DNA of 64,000 bases from GCA-2687025 sp964473525 (GTDB taxonomy: Bacteria; Poribacteria; WGA-4E; GCA-2687025). The stretch covers positions 256,770-320,769 of the forward strand of contig CAYYPK010000003.1 of the NCBI GenBank assembly GCA_964473525.1, given 5' to 3'. The position numbers and the translations under genes were made by a program. The notes beneath the pieces were generated by a model. It had not been told where the DNA came from. It worked only from the letters and a program-made list of their open reading frames with translations, and made no database searches. Below are positions 25,088-34,372 of this stretch, in pieces. Every line of letters starts with the position of its first letter. Positions within the stretch are counted from its first letter, which is position 1.

Positions 25088-26494
25088 CTACTCCCCGCCG
25101 AACCCGTGGTTCATGGCCGTGAACAGATCCCGTGCTCGCCCAGTGTCGTCGCGGTGGCGGAAGGCATCCAGCGCGGGGTCGCTAGTGGCGTCCAGATGCG
25201 CCTCCAGGGCATCGCGCAGCTCGTTGAGCTGTCCACTGTGCGCTGGGTCATCCACCAGGTTCACCCGCGCGTCGGGGTCCGATCCGAAGGCGTACAGCTC
25301 CTCCGGCACGCGGTACAGGAACATCTCCACCCGGGCCGCCACCGCGGGGTCACTCTCGGCAGCAGCCTGCATGGCCTTGAACGTGCGACCCGCCTGAGAC
25401 TCGTTCCTGAATACGCGCTCACCATCCGCCCATGGGTTGAAGATGTACCCGTACTCCCGGGTCTGTATACAGCGCATCGGGTAGTTTCCACGACCGGCGG
25501 TCTGATGGAACTCCGTGAACACGTGATCGCGTCCCGACTGCGATTCGCCGCGACACACGGGCAGGAACGAACGCCCGTCTATGCCGTCGGGAGCGTCAAT
25601 CGCCGCAGCCTCAAGTAGTGTGGGTAGGAGGTCAACCCCGGACACAATATGGTCGTCGTCGCTCACGCCCGGCTGGATCCCTGCCGGCCAGCGGACGATC
25701 CAGGGCGTGCGAGTGCTGTTCAGGTAGCAGTTCGTCTTGGCGAAGGGGAACGCCATGCCGTTATCGGAGAGGAACACCACGATCGTGTTCTCGTCGACCC
25801 CGGCCTTCGCAACGACGTCCAGCACATCGCCCACGGTGTCGTCGCAGCGCCTGACTGAGCTGTAGTACTCCGCGATCTCGAGTCGCACGTCGGGCAGATC
25901 CTCGAGATGGCCGGGCGTGACGATGTCCTCGGCCGCGAACGTCCGAGAAGGAGGCACGGCGGGCGGATCGACGGTCGTGTACCACTCCTCACGGTCATTG
26001 CCGTAGAAGGGGCGATGCGGATCGTGCGAATTGACCATCAGGAAGAACGGCCTGTCCGCGTGTACCGATCTCCGCACGAACTCCTCGGCATACTGGCGGT
26101 ACACCGTCGGATTGCGGCCCATTCCCAGTTGGTCCATGTCAGCGTGCATGTCCCACTCGAAGTCGGCATACGGCGTCGAGTGCGCGACCTTACCCAGGAT
26201 GCCCACGAGGTAGTCCGCGGAACGCAGAAGTCCGGGCAGGATCGGCACGCCAGGCTTCCGCAGATGGAAGAATCCCTCGCCGCCGCTCTTGTGCGGATAG
26301 CGTCCGGTCATGAGGACCGACCGGCTGGGCTGGCACACGGCGATTGTGACGTGCGCGTGTTCGAAGCGCATGCCGTCCGCGGCTAGTTGGTCGATGTTGG
26401 GCGTCGTGCCGGGTACGGGGCAGCCGTACGCGCCGACGGCGTCCCAGTTCATGTCGTCGGCGGTGATGAGCAGTATGTTGGGTCGGGATGGCAT
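25088..26494 (-). CDS. Sulfatase, formylglycine-dependent (CxPSR type)
   Basis: This 468-residue sulfatase starts at ATG 26494, which has GGAGGAA about 11 bases upstream; the longer frame to 26572 adds an unlikely charged leader. The maturation motif is Cys54-Gln-Pro-Ser-Arg58 (VCQPSRSVLMTGRYPH). Metal ligands include Asp13-Asp14 (TADDMNWD) and SDNGMAF. SHDPHRPF supplies active-site histidines. It resembles heparan N-sulfatase or iduronate-sulfatase-type enzymes in general layout (long C-terminal region with FNPWADGERVF), but the substrate is not determinable. Like the first sulfatase it lacks an obvious signal peptide. It converges on the membrane-protein gene. Confidence 0.92.
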   Translation of the reverse strand: MPSRPNILLITADDMNWDAVGAYGCPVPGTTPNIDQLAADGMRFEHAHVTIAVCQPSRSVLMTGRYPHKSGGEGFFHLRKPGVPILPGLLRSADYLVGILGKVAHSTPYADFEWDMHADMDQLGMGRNPTVYRQYAEEFVRRSVHADRPFFLMVNSHDPHRPFYGNDREEWYTTVDPPAVPPSRTFAAEDIVTPGHLEDLPDVRLEIAEYYSSVRRCDDTVGDVLDVVAKAGVDENTIVVFLSDNGMAFPFAKTNCYLNSTRTPWIVRWPAGIQPGVSDDDHIVSGVDLLPTLLEAAAIDAPDGIDGRSFLPVCRGESQSGRDHVFTEFHQTAGRGNYPMRCIQTREYGYIFNPWADGERVFRNESQAGRTFKAMQAAAESDPAVAARVEMFLYRVPEELYAFGSDPDARVNLVDDPAHSGQLNELRDALEAHLDATSDPALDAFRHRDDTGRARDLFTAMNHGFGGE

Positions 26495-26786
26495 CGGCCG
26501 CGGTTCCTCCGACAGACTGGGTTCTCGTCCCGCGCTGGATTTGCGTCCTTCCCGAAGCGCCCGCTTATTCACGGCGGCTTCCAGGGCTTGCGCGGCTTCC
26601 TCGCCGCCTGGTCGCGTAGCATGAGTATGACACTCTACCTAGCGCAGCGCAGCTCCAAGCCACGAATGCCATGCAGGTTGGCCGGAAACGCGAATACGCG
26701 CATAGTCACGGACGCAGGTACGGTCTCCAACGCCGCGGCTGCTATGCGCCACCCGTGGCGTCCAGCCAGCAGACAAGGAGTGGCAG

Positions 26787-27761
26787 ATGACCGGGATGGC
26801 GCCAGGACCAATCATCGACGGCGTGGGCAAGACATCATCGCGCATCGCATTTGGCACGTCGGGCTGCGGCGTAGAGCGTCAGGAGGAGTGGCACGAACTG
26901 CTCGACATCTTCGCGGAAGCCGGCGGAGCCATGATCGACACGGCGCGAGGGTACGGGACGAGCGAGGAGATGGTAGGCGCGTGGCTGGAAATGCGCGGCC
27001 GCAGGGACGAGACAATCGTCCAGACCAAGTGTGGACTCACCCCGGAGTGCGTCCTGCCAGACGAAGACCTCGCCGACGTCATCCGCGAGGAGGTGGCGCA
27101 AAGCCTCGCCGCGCTGCGCACGGACTACATCGACGTGCTCATGGTCCACCGCGACAACCAGATGAAGCCGGTGGGGGAAATCCTCGAGCCACTAAACGAA
27201 GCGTTGGACGATGGCGTGGTCCACGCGATCGCGGCGTCCAACTGGGAGTACCGGCGGCTCGAAGAGGCGCGCGAGTATGCCGACAGGCGCGGGCTGCGCA
27301 CGTTCGCCGTCGTGAGCAACAACATCAGCCTGGCCGTGCCGATGGCAGCCTTCCTGCCAGGCCAGGTCTCGACGGACAGGAACAGGGGCGAGGACTGGCA
27401 CCGGTCGACCGGCGTGCCTCTCGTGCCGTGGTCCTCCCAAGCGCGGGGGTTCTTCGTGGGGCGACACCCACGCGAGATGCGGGACAATCCGCCTGCCGAC
27501 CTGCGTTGGTTCGACACCCAGATGCTTCGCATATACGGGTCGGATGAGAACTACCGCCGCTACGATCGCGCGAAGCGGCTCGGCGCCGAGAAGGGCGGGT
27601 ACACGGCGGTCGAGGTCGCGCTCGCGTGGCTGCTTCACCGAGACCTGGCGATCATACCTGTCGTCGGCCCGAAGGCGCCGGACGAGGTGAGGTCGTGCAT
27701 TAAGGCGCTTTCGTTGGACCTGACCGAGGAAGACGTGCGCCACCTGGATCTGCGAGACTAG
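26787..27761 (+). CDS. Aldo/keto reductase
   Basis: This (beta/alpha)8 NAD(P)H-dependent reductase of 324 residues has the catalytic pattern of the family: MIDTARGYGTSEEMVGAWL (Asp and Tyr), TKCGL (Lys), MVHRDN (His), and SNN near the cofactor pocket. The C-terminal part (AVEVALAWLLHRD; PVVGPKAPDEV) forms the NADP-binding end. It is in the family of predicted oxidoreductases often found beside sugar-catabolism genes. The ATG at 26787 follows AAGGAG; an in-frame codon only nine bases downstream is also ATG. Substrate unknown. Confidence 0.9.
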   Translation: MTGMAPGPIIDGVGKTSSRIAFGTSGCGVERQEEWHELLDIFAEAGGAMIDTARGYGTSEEMVGAWLEMRGRRDETIVQTKCGLTPECVLPDEDLADVIREEVAQSLAALRTDYIDVLMVHRDNQMKPVGEILEPLNEALDDGVVHAIAASNWEYRRLEEAREYADRRGLRTFAVVSNNISLAVPMAAFLPGQVSTDRNRGEDWHRSTGVPLVPWSSQARGFFVGRHPREMRDNPPADLRWFDTQMLRIYGSDENYRRYDRAKRLGAEKGGYTAVEVALAWLLHRDLAIIPVVGPKAPDEVRSCIKALSLDLTEEDVRHLDLRD

Positions 27762-27776
27762 GCGTCCGCAAGAGCC

Positions 27777-27802
27777 GCCTGGTCGGCGCGAGCCCGCCAG
27801 GC
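27777..27802. terminator. Hairpin between convergent genes
   Basis: GCCTGG (27777-27782) pairs with CCAGGC (27797-27802), with CGG/CCG extending the stem inside a one-base bulge. A second GC-rich hairpin follows immediately. There is no T-run, so a factor-independent terminator is not assured, but the position between the convergent reductase and LamG genes suits a two-way transcription end. Confidence 0.35.
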
Positions 27803-27843
27803 CGCCGGACTCCCGGCCGGCGTCCCATGCCGCGCAGCACGCG

Positions 27844-28947
27844 CTACTCTGACGCCGCGTCCGCTGGGTCGCGGATCGCATAGAACAGTGGCAGATCGAG
27901 GTCGTCCAGATTCATCACGATCTGGAGGGCGGCGAGTTGGGGATGCGCGTCGAACGGCTCTACCCGAAGACGGTACGCGTGACCTACTCGGAGCTCCTCG
28001 GTGGCGCGCTGACGGCGGCCGTTGAGGTTGCCCCAGTGCGCCACGAGCGCGCGCCGCCCGTCGTAGTGCCCCTCGCGGACGGCGTCGACGCGATAGTCGA
28101 AGACGACCAGCGTGTTGGGATATGCGGTGTCCTTGGGGATGTCGCGCTTCCTCGTCAGAACCGCGTCCACCACCAGCGCGGGCAGCGGCGCGCGCCCCGT
28201 CAGACGCCTCGCGTAGGCTTCGTAGTGTCGCCGGACTTCGTCACGACCGAGCGCGCGGTCGTAGAGGGCGACCCCTTCTAGCCGACCGTCCCAGTCGCCT
28301 GACCCGTCCGGCGCTGCGCCGAAGCATAGCTGCTGATCGTCCCGACCGCGGAGATCGGCACGAACGTCGCCATGGGACGACACGCGCCGACCGTCGATAT
28401 AGGTGGTCATACCGTCGTCGCCGACCGCTATCACTACATGGCGCGCGATCCCCGCTTCGAGCCTGCCGACGCCCCGCCAGCGGGTTCCTGCCGGCCCAGA
28501 GGCCTCAAGACCTACCTGTAGCGTGTCGCCGTTCTGAGCCAGAGCGAAGGCGCAGTCCGCGCCTGTGGTTCCGTAGGACACGATGTGGGCCGCGTGAGTA
28601 CCGTCAACGTGGCCCGGCGAGACGACAGCAGCGAGGGTGAACCGGCGTGCCTCCGCCAGGCGACTCCCGACGCTGTCGCTCATGCTCTGCTCAGCGTGGA
28701 ACGCTCCGTCAGTGACGTCCATTGCCCAGAAGCGGGTGAATTTCGCCTGTCCCGTCGGGATGACCAGGCAGAGCTCGCCGATGGGACCGTCCGTTGGGAT
28801 CGTGTTCGACGCGCGGCCGTTCCCCCAGACGAACGCGAGGCCGTCCGCGGACGGGGGCCAGGGCGGGGCCTGCGCGCCGCCATGCGTAGCCGGGACGAGC
28901 GCGAGCGCGACTGTGACACACCACGTCCAGATTCCGGCAGCGGAGAT
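27844..28947 (-). CDS. Secreted LamG-like domain protein
   Basis: The frame is open from GTG 29061, but no ATG/GTG/TTG lies where a protein would begin. An ATC at 28947, 9-10 bases after AGGAGGGG, would give a 367-residue product starting with a perfect signal peptide (TWCVTVALALVPATHGGAQA). The core is a concanavalin/LamG domain at about 100-260 (RFTLAAVVSPGHVDGTHAAH; RHVVIAVGDDGMTTYIDGRR; GRLEGVALYDRALGRDEVRR). A C-terminal beta-rich region of about 110 residues (VVFDYRVDAVREGHYDGRRA) follows. It starts 4 bp after the stop of the upstream PD40 gene, so the two are coupled. One inserted C in CCCC would instead join it to a GTG at the preceding stop. Confidence 0.75.
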   Translation of the reverse strand: MSAAGIWTWCVTVALALVPATHGGAQAPPWPPSADGLAFVWGNGRASNTIPTDGPIGELCLVIPTGQAKFTRFWAMDVTDGAFHAEQSMSDSVGSRLAEARRFTLAAVVSPGHVDGTHAAHIVSYGTTGADCAFALAQNGDTLQVGLEASGPAGTRWRGVGRLEAGIARHVVIAVGDDGMTTYIDGRRVSSHGDVRADLRGRDDQQLCFGAAPDGSGDWDGRLEGVALYDRALGRDEVRRHYEAYARRLTGRAPLPALVVDAVLTRKRDIPKDTAYPNTLVVFDYRVDAVREGHYDGRRALVAHWGNLNGRRQRATEELRVGHAYRLRVEPFDAHPQLAALQIVMNLDDLDLPLFYAIRDPADAASE

Positions 28948-28951
28948 GGGG

Positions 28952-30511
28952 TCACCCCTCCTGGCCGGAATCGACCCAGCCCTTCCCCACGCCGTCGCCG
29001 ACAGCGAAATCCCCGTACACGCCACTGCGGGCGAAGCCCTTGTTGGCGACACGCGCGCCACGGCTTCCGTCCGCCTTCATGACGACAGGGTAGCAGCGTC
29101 TCTTCGAGTCTCGGTCGACTTCGTCGGCCACGACGATGTACTGCGGGTTGCTGGACGCCCAGCGATGGTTGTCGAACCCACCTCTGTACATCCACCGCAC
29201 GGTGCGATCTACGCCGCCAGGGCGTATCGCCTCGATGGAGCACCTCTTGTGGTCGCCGTGGAGAGACGTGATGGATCGCCCATCGGGCGACAGGCTGACG
29301 GAGCACGTTCCAGCGATGTCGCCGCGCCTGCCGTCGGAGGTGGCCCACGCGCGCTTGGCTACGTATGACCATATGCCGTCGGCTCCGAGCTTCACGTCGC
29401 ATTCATATCCACCCGTGCCGAGGGCAGTCAGCGCAGGCGCCTCGCGCATGTCGCCGTCGAGCGAGACGCGGAACCACTTCGGGCGTGAGGATCCCTCGCG
29501 CCGGATCACCACCACCTCCTCGTTCGACAGCCAGTGAACGCCCCCGCTCTTCTCGACATCACGCGCGATGACGCGCACGGTCCCGTCCCCTTTGCGCATG
29601 CGCCCTTTGGCGGTATTCCCGTCGATCCAGGCGAGCTTCGTGCCGTCGGGAGAGAACTCCGGCTGGTCGCCGTTGCCGACGTGAACCGTCTCGGCGGCTG
29701 CCAGTTCGGTCAGATAGATGCGGCCGCCCGCGTGGTGCGCGAGCGCGCCGTCACCCACCTCGCTCTTCAGCCACTCGATGTCGGTCGGGGCGTCGCCATC
29801 CCGACGCGTGGGAACGGGTTGGGGCTTCAGCTCCGTCCGCGTCGGAGCGGCGTGCGCGATGTCCGGCGCGGCGATTACGTTGACTTGCAGTTCCACGACC
29901 TCGTACGTCGGTGGATTGGTCTTGCTGGCCTCGTGCGTGTGGTCGCTGCCACGATCCGTCCAGGAATCCCACTCGGGCGCCTTGGGGATGTCCGTGCCCG
30001 ACTCGCGCGCGACCTCGACACCGTTGATCCAGATGACGCAGCCGTCGTCGAAGTCAGCGCCGACAACGAGCACACTCGTCCCGCTGGGATCGGCTACATC
30101 GAATACCGCGCGAGTGTATACGGCGGCGTGGTCGCCTGCGCCGACGCGCGTGTTGTCGTCGTCGTCCCCGTAACCGACGCCGTATGTGGCGGCCTGCCAG
30201 TCGGAATCGTCGAACTCCGGGCGCGTCCAGCCTGTCGGGTCGTCGTCGTTGGGTATGTCCCGCTTGGGAATCGTGACTCGACAGGGATGGCCCTCGTCGA
30301 GCACGGTCTTGCCGTCGACCTTGACCTGCAGGATCAGCGTCAGGTCGGTGCTGTTCGGCGCGTCGTTGAACACCGCGGCTGCGAGCAGGTTCCTCCCCGC
30401 CGCCAGCGGAGCCTTGATGGTGTCGTCCTTCGGCATCAGCTTCGCGTTGGCGACGCCCCCGACGACGAACAGCAACACGGCGCACGTCCGAGCGACCTTC
30501 GTACGTTCCAT
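28952..30511 (-). CDS. Secreted galactose-binding-like plus PD40/TolB-like propeller protein
   Basis: The ATG at 30511 has GGAGGGAAG upstream and yields 519 residues beginning with a signal peptide (CAVLLFVVGGVANA). Residues about 30-200 form a jelly-roll like those seen in sugar-active enzymes (DPTGWTRPEFDDSDWQAATYG; VGADFDDGCVIWINGVEVAR). The rest is a PD40/TolB-like propeller (DQPEFSPDGTKLAWIDGN; CSVSLSPDGRSITSLHGDHK). It is likely periplasmic or surface-exposed and carbohydrate-related. It overlaps the expected ribosome site of the downstream LamG gene, which indicates coupled expression. Confidence 0.85.
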   Translation of the reverse strand: MERTKVARTCAVLLFVVGGVANAKLMPKDDTIKAPLAAGRNLLAAAVFNDAPNSTDLTLILQVKVDGKTVLDEGHPCRVTIPKRDIPNDDDPTGWTRPEFDDSDWQAATYGVGYGDDDDNTRVGAGDHAAVYTRAVFDVADPSGTSVLVVGADFDDGCVIWINGVEVARESGTDIPKAPEWDSWTDRGSDHTHEASKTNPPTYEVVELQVNVIAAPDIAHAAPTRTELKPQPVPTRRDGDAPTDIEWLKSEVGDGALAHHAGGRIYLTELAAAETVHVGNGDQPEFSPDGTKLAWIDGNTAKGRMRKGDGTVRVIARDVEKSGGVHWLSNEEVVVIRREGSSRPKWFRVSLDGDMREAPALTALGTGGYECDVKLGADGIWSYVAKRAWATSDGRRGDIAGTCSVSLSPDGRSITSLHGDHKRCSIEAIRPGGVDRTVRWMYRGGFDNHRWASSNPQYIVVADEVDRDSKRRCYPVVMKADGSRGARVANKGFARSGVYGDFAVGDGVGKGWVDSGQEG

Positions 30512-30884
30512 CCGCAAGCGCTTCCCTCCGTTGCGTGGCTGTTGGAACATTGTCACGAGACGTCTCGCAGGGACTATCTCACGGGGCGGGTTCTCAGATG
30601 TTACGTGAGAGTTGCGCCCGCGTGAAATCGATGGGGAACGAACCGTGAGGCCCTGCCGACGGCTTCCGCTGGTGGCGCGACCCGCTGTACAGGTTCGACC
30701 TCCTGTTCGGCGTTAGAGCTGCCAATCGCGGGCGCCGACGCGGGTTGGAGGCCGGCGTCGCCGACACGGTGGCTCTCCTCCCGATAGGCGCGGAACCCTA
30801 AGTAAGGCCTAAGATCATGGGGAGGGTAGGCGCACGTCGTTCGCGCGGTCGGACGCGAGCCGCCTGCTTGGTTCAGGAACTGTG
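30512..30884. other. Divergent intergenic region upstream of the Fur-family gene
   Basis: These 373 bases carry the promoters of the secreted PD40 gene (minus) and of the regulator-katG pair (plus). No coding frame is convincing. A direct repeat at 30797-30813 is the only distinctive element. Confidence 0.5.
30797..30813. promoter_or_regulatory. CCTAAG direct repeat, possible operator
   Basis: CCTAAG occurs at 30797-30802 and again at 30808-30813, one helical turn apart, 72-88 bases before the regulator's start. Autoregulation by a Fur/PerR-type protein would place an operator here, but the sequence does not match the classical Fur or Per box. Confidence 0.2.
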
Positions 30885-31325
30885 ATGACTGCAATAGCCG
30901 AACAGCTTCGCCGCGCCGGATTCAGAGTGACGTCGCAGCGGGTCGCGATCTATGACTGCCTGTCGGAGGCGGACGACCATCCGACTGCGGAGGAGGTGTA
31001 CGACGTCGTGCGCGGTCGGCTCCCGCGAATCAGTCTCGCGACGGTATACAAGGGAATCGACGCGCTCGTCAGCGTCGGCGCGGTGCGCAAGATCCGTCGA
31101 GAGGCCCGTTCCGCGCGGTACGACGCCAGCGCGGAGGAACACGCGCACTTCCTCTGTCGCGTCTGCGACCGGCTGGCGGACGTGCCGATGCCCACGCTGT
31201 CCGATGCCGGCGCCGCCGACGAGATCGGCGAGGTAATCACGGTAAATCTGGAGTTCCTTGGAATCTGCGCGGCGTGTCGCCGCCAGAAGCTCGGGCTCAA
31301 TCCCGTCGCCCAACAGACCACATAA
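30885..31325 (+). CDS. Fur-family metalloregulator (PerR-like)
   Basis: The 146-residue DNA-binding regulator starts at ATG 30885 (AGGA 8 bases upstream; the adjacent GTG 30882 is in frame). A winged helix spans 1-80 (FRVTSQRVAIYDCLSEADDH; ISLATVYKGIDALVSVGAV). Structural-zinc cysteines are Cys91/Cys94 (FLCRVC) and Cys128/Cys131 (CAAC). His32, His86, His88 and Asp80 are candidate regulatory-metal ligands. Its stop is 13 bp before katG, so it most likely represses the katG operon and responds to peroxide, as PerR does; true Fur or Zur identity cannot be excluded from sequence alone. Confidence 0.9.
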   Translation: MTAIAEQLRRAGFRVTSQRVAIYDCLSEADDHPTAEEVYDVVRGRLPRISLATVYKGIDALVSVGAVRKIRREARSARYDASAEEHAHFLCRVCDRLADVPMPTLSDAGAADEIGEVITVNLEFLGICAACRRQKLGLNPVAQQTT

Positions 31326-31338
31326 CGGAGCGTTAACC

Positions 31339-33546
31339 ATGGCCGAACTGCCCGACAGCAACGCCGCTGAGGCGGACGAATCCGGATGCCCGTTCCACCA
31401 CCGCGCCGCGGCCGGTGGCACGACGAACGCCGACTGGTGGCCCAACCAACTCAATCTGAAGGTCTTGCAGCAGAACTCGACGCTGTCCGACCCCATGGAC
31501 GACGACTTTGACTACGCCGAGGAGTTCCAGAGCCTGGACCTCGACGCGGTCAAGCAAGACCTGCACGCGGTGATGACCGACTCGCAGCCGTGGTGGCCGG
31601 CTGACTTCGGTCACTACGGCCCGCTTTTCATCCGCATGGCGTGGCACAGCGCCGGCACGTACCGCATCGGCGATGGTCGCGGCGGCGCGGGCGCCGGGCA
31701 GCTTCGCTTTGCTCCGCTCAACAGTTGGCCCGACAACGGCAACCTGGACAAGGCGCGTCGCCTACTGTGGCCCGTCAAGCAGAAGTACGGGCGCAAGCTC
31801 TCGTGGGCCGACCTCATGATCCTTACGGGCAACGTGGCCCTCGAGTCTATGGGCTTCAAGACGTTTGGATTCGCTGGCGGCCGCGCCGATGTGTGGGAAC
31901 CCGAGGACGATGTGTACTGGGGCTCCGAGCAGGTGTGGCTGGACGACGAACGGTACCGCGACGACCGTGACCTCGAGGATCCGCTGGGCGCGGTGCAGAT
32001 GGGGCTGATCTACGTGAACCCGGAAGGCCCTAACGGCAATCCAGACCCCATCGCCTCGGCGCGCGACATTCGCGAGACCTTCGGGCGCATGGCGATGGAC
32101 GACGAGGAGACCGTGGCGCTGATCGCGGGTGGCCACACGTTCGGCAAGACGCACGGCGCCGGCGACGACGACCACGTCGGCGCCGAGCCCGAGGCGGCTT
32201 CCATCGAAGAGCAGGGCCTGGGGTGGGCGAGCAGCTTCCGCTCTGGTAAGGGCGCCGACGCTATCACCAGTGGCTTGGAGGTGACCTGGACCACCACGCC
32301 GACCAAGTGGAGCAACGACTTCTTCGAGCACCTGTTCGGCTACGAGTGGGAGCTGAGCAAGAGCCCAGCCGGCGCGAATCAGTGGGTGGCAAAAGGCGCG
32401 AACGCTACCGTGCCCGACGCGCACGACCCGGACAAGAAGCACCTGCCCACGATGCTGACCTCCGACCTCGCGCTGCGCTTCGACCCGGCGTACGAGAAGA
32501 TCTCGCGACGGTTCCTTGCGGACGAGGAGGCGTTCGCCGACGCCTTCGCCCGCGCCTGGTTCAAGCTCACGCACCGCGACATGGGTCCACGGGTGCGGTA
32601 CCTGGGTCCAGAGGTACCAGCCGAGGAACTGATCTGGCAGGACAACATCCCAGCCGTCGACCACGCGCTGATCGACGAAGACGACGCCGCCGATCTCAAG
32701 GCGAAGATACTGGCGTCGGGCCTCACAGTGGGCGAGCTAGTATCGACGGCGTGGGCGTCCGCGTCGACGTTCCGTGGTTCTGACAAGCGGGGCGGCGCCA
32801 ACGGCGCGCGGATTCGGCTGGCGCCGCAGAAGGACTGGGCCGTCAACCAACCGACCCAGCTCGCGAAGGCGCTGGACGCGTTGGAGGACATCCAGAACGC
32901 CTTCAACGACACCGCAAGCGGCGGCAAGAGGGTGTCGCTGGCCGACCTCATCGTGTTGGCCGGCAACGCCGGCGTCGAGGAAGCGGCGGGCAACGCGGGT
33001 CACGATGTGACGGCGTCCTTCACGCCCGGTCGCATGGACGCGTCGGAGGAGCAGACCGACGTCGAGTCGTTCGCCGTGCTGGAACCCGTCGCGGACGGCT
33101 TCCGCAACTACCAGAAGGCACGCTACAACGTGTCCGCCGAGAAGCTGCTGGTGGATAAGGCGCAGCTCCTGACCCTAACCGCGCCCGAGATGACGGCGTT
33201 GGTGGGCGGTCTGCGCGTGCTGGGCGTCAACGCCGACGGCTCATCGCACGGGGTCTTCACGGACCGCCCGCAGGCGTTGACCAACGACTTCTTCACGAAC
33301 CTGCTCGACGCGGGAACGGTGTGGGCGGCCTCCGCGGAGGACGCGGATGTGTTCGACGGCCGTGACCGCGAGAGTGGCGACGTGAAGTGGACCGGCACGC
33401 GCGTCGACCTCGTGTTCGGGTCGAACTCGCAGCTCAGGTCGCTGGCGGAGGTGTACGGCAGCGCGGACGGGCAGTCCAAGCTCGTGCGCGACTTCGTCGC
33501 CGCGTGGGTCAAGGTCATGGATCTGGACCGGTTCGACCTGGCGTGA
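31339..33546 (+). CDS. katG: Catalase-peroxidase KatG
   Basis: This bifunctional heme catalase/peroxidase has 735 residues, full length with both peroxidase-like halves. The distal site is Arg99-Trp102-His103 (RMAWHSAGTYR), and the proximal His lies in GGHTFGKTH. The Met-Tyr-Trp cofactor expected of KatG can be formed by Trp102, Tyr225 (IYVNPEGPNG) and Met251 (FGRMAMDDEE), with the same spacing between Tyr and Met as in characterised enzymes. The ATG at 31339 follows GGAG by 8 bases. It destroys hydrogen peroxide in the cytoplasm and is presumably co-transcribed with, and repressed by, the PerR-like regulator directly upstream. Confidence 0.97.
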   Translation: MAELPDSNAAEADESGCPFHHRAAAGGTTNADWWPNQLNLKVLQQNSTLSDPMDDDFDYAEEFQSLDLDAVKQDLHAVMTDSQPWWPADFGHYGPLFIRMAWHSAGTYRIGDGRGGAGAGQLRFAPLNSWPDNGNLDKARRLLWPVKQKYGRKLSWADLMILTGNVALESMGFKTFGFAGGRADVWEPEDDVYWGSEQVWLDDERYRDDRDLEDPLGAVQMGLIYVNPEGPNGNPDPIASARDIRETFGRMAMDDEETVALIAGGHTFGKTHGAGDDDHVGAEPEAASIEEQGLGWASSFRSGKGADAITSGLEVTWTTTPTKWSNDFFEHLFGYEWELSKSPAGANQWVAKGANATVPDAHDPDKKHLPTMLTSDLALRFDPAYEKISRRFLADEEAFADAFARAWFKLTHRDMGPRVRYLGPEVPAEELIWQDNIPAVDHALIDEDDAADLKAKILASGLTVGELVSTAWASASTFRGSDKRGGANGARIRLAPQKDWAVNQPTQLAKALDALEDIQNAFNDTASGGKRVSLADLIVLAGNAGVEEAAGNAGHDVTASFTPGRMDASEEQTDVESFAVLEPVADGFRNYQKARYNVSAEKLLVDKAQLLTLTAPEMTALVGGLRVLGVNADGSSHGVFTDRPQALTNDFFTNLLDAGTVWAASAEDADVFDGRDRESGDVKWTGTRVDLVFGSNSQLRSLAEVYGSADGQSKLVRDFVAAWVKVMDLDRFDLA

Positions 33547-33841
33547 TGGGCTCTCACCAGCCCTGACCCGCTGCCCGGCTCAGCGCCGCAATTACCCGCG
33601 CGGATACACAGGTCGCGCGGGTGATTGCTGTACAGGTCGCTCCAGGTGGCGTCGAGCGGGGCGTCGCTGGCCGCCAGCCGCGTAGATCTCCCTGCTGGGC
33701 AGCTGGTTCAACGGCGCGAGCGGGAGCACCCGGGCCCGTCGCTCTGCATGCGCGTATCGGCGATGCCCGATAGGATGCGCGCGAGCTCCTGAGACGGGCG
33801 CCATCGGGGCGGCCTATCGCCATCAGGGAAAGGGAGACCCC

Positions 33842-34372
33842 GTGCTGAGCGCCGCCGAGATTCGACCCGCGACCGTCGAGGATGTGCCGCTGCTGCTACG
33901 GCTCATCGGGGAGCTCGCGGAGTATGAGCGGCTTGCGCACGAGGCGGTGGCCACCGAGGAGGCATTGCGGAGTTCGATGTTCGGCGCGCGGCCGTACGCC
34001 GAGGCGGTCATCGCCGACGTGGACGGGGAGGCGGCCGGCTTCGCGGTGTACTTCCACACTTTCTCGACGTTCCTCGGCAAGCCGGGGCTGTACCTGGAAG
34101 ACCTGTACGTGCGGCCTACGCATCGCCGGCGTGGCGTCGGGGAGGCGCTCCTCAGAAGTGTCGCGTCTGTGGCGTGCGAGCGTGGCTGCGGTCGGCTTGA
34201 GTGGGCCGCGCTGGACTGGAACACACCCGCCGTCGATTTCTATACGAGTCTGGGCGCTGAACCCCTCGACGACTGGACGACCTTCCGTGTGACCGAGGAC
34301 GCGCTACAACGCCTGGCTAGACCGTCCACCGAACCGTCCGCCGAACCGTCCGCCGAACCGTCCGACGAGTAG
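33842..34372 (+). CDS. GNAT N-acetyltransferase (diamine acetyltransferase-like)
   Basis: This 176-residue protein starts at GTG 33842 behind AAAGGGAGA. The acetyl-CoA pocket is seen in LEDLYVRPTHRRRGVGEALL (R-R-x-G-[VI]-G). The flanking EIRPATVEDVPLLLRLIGEL and ALDWNTPAVDFYTSLGAEPL match spermidine/spermine-type acetyltransferases. The last 16 residues are four copies of a four-residue repeat (PSTE, PSAE, PSAE, PSDE), encoded by a 12-bp DNA repeat and probably disordered. The substrate, a polyamine or another primary amine, is inferred from family. Confidence 0.88.
   Translation: MLSAAEIRPATVEDVPLLLRLIGELAEYERLAHEAVATEEALRSSMFGARPYAEAVIADVDGEAAGFAVYFHTFSTFLGKPGLYLEDLYVRPTHRRRGVGEALLRSVASVACERGCGRLEWAALDWNTPAVDFYTSLGAEPLDDWTTFRVTEDALQRLARPSTEPSAEPSAEPSDE
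34321..34368 (+). repeat. Four tandem 12-bp repeats in coding sequence
   Basis: Four units of the type ACCGTCCGCCGA lie end to end at the 3' end of the acetyltransferase gene, differing at one or two bases each. They encode the PS[TA]E/PSDE tail and could vary in number by slippage without changing frame. Confidence 0.85.

Noticed and set aside
32307..32783. Frames overlapping katG
   Set aside because: Shadows of katG, which is continuous and complete.
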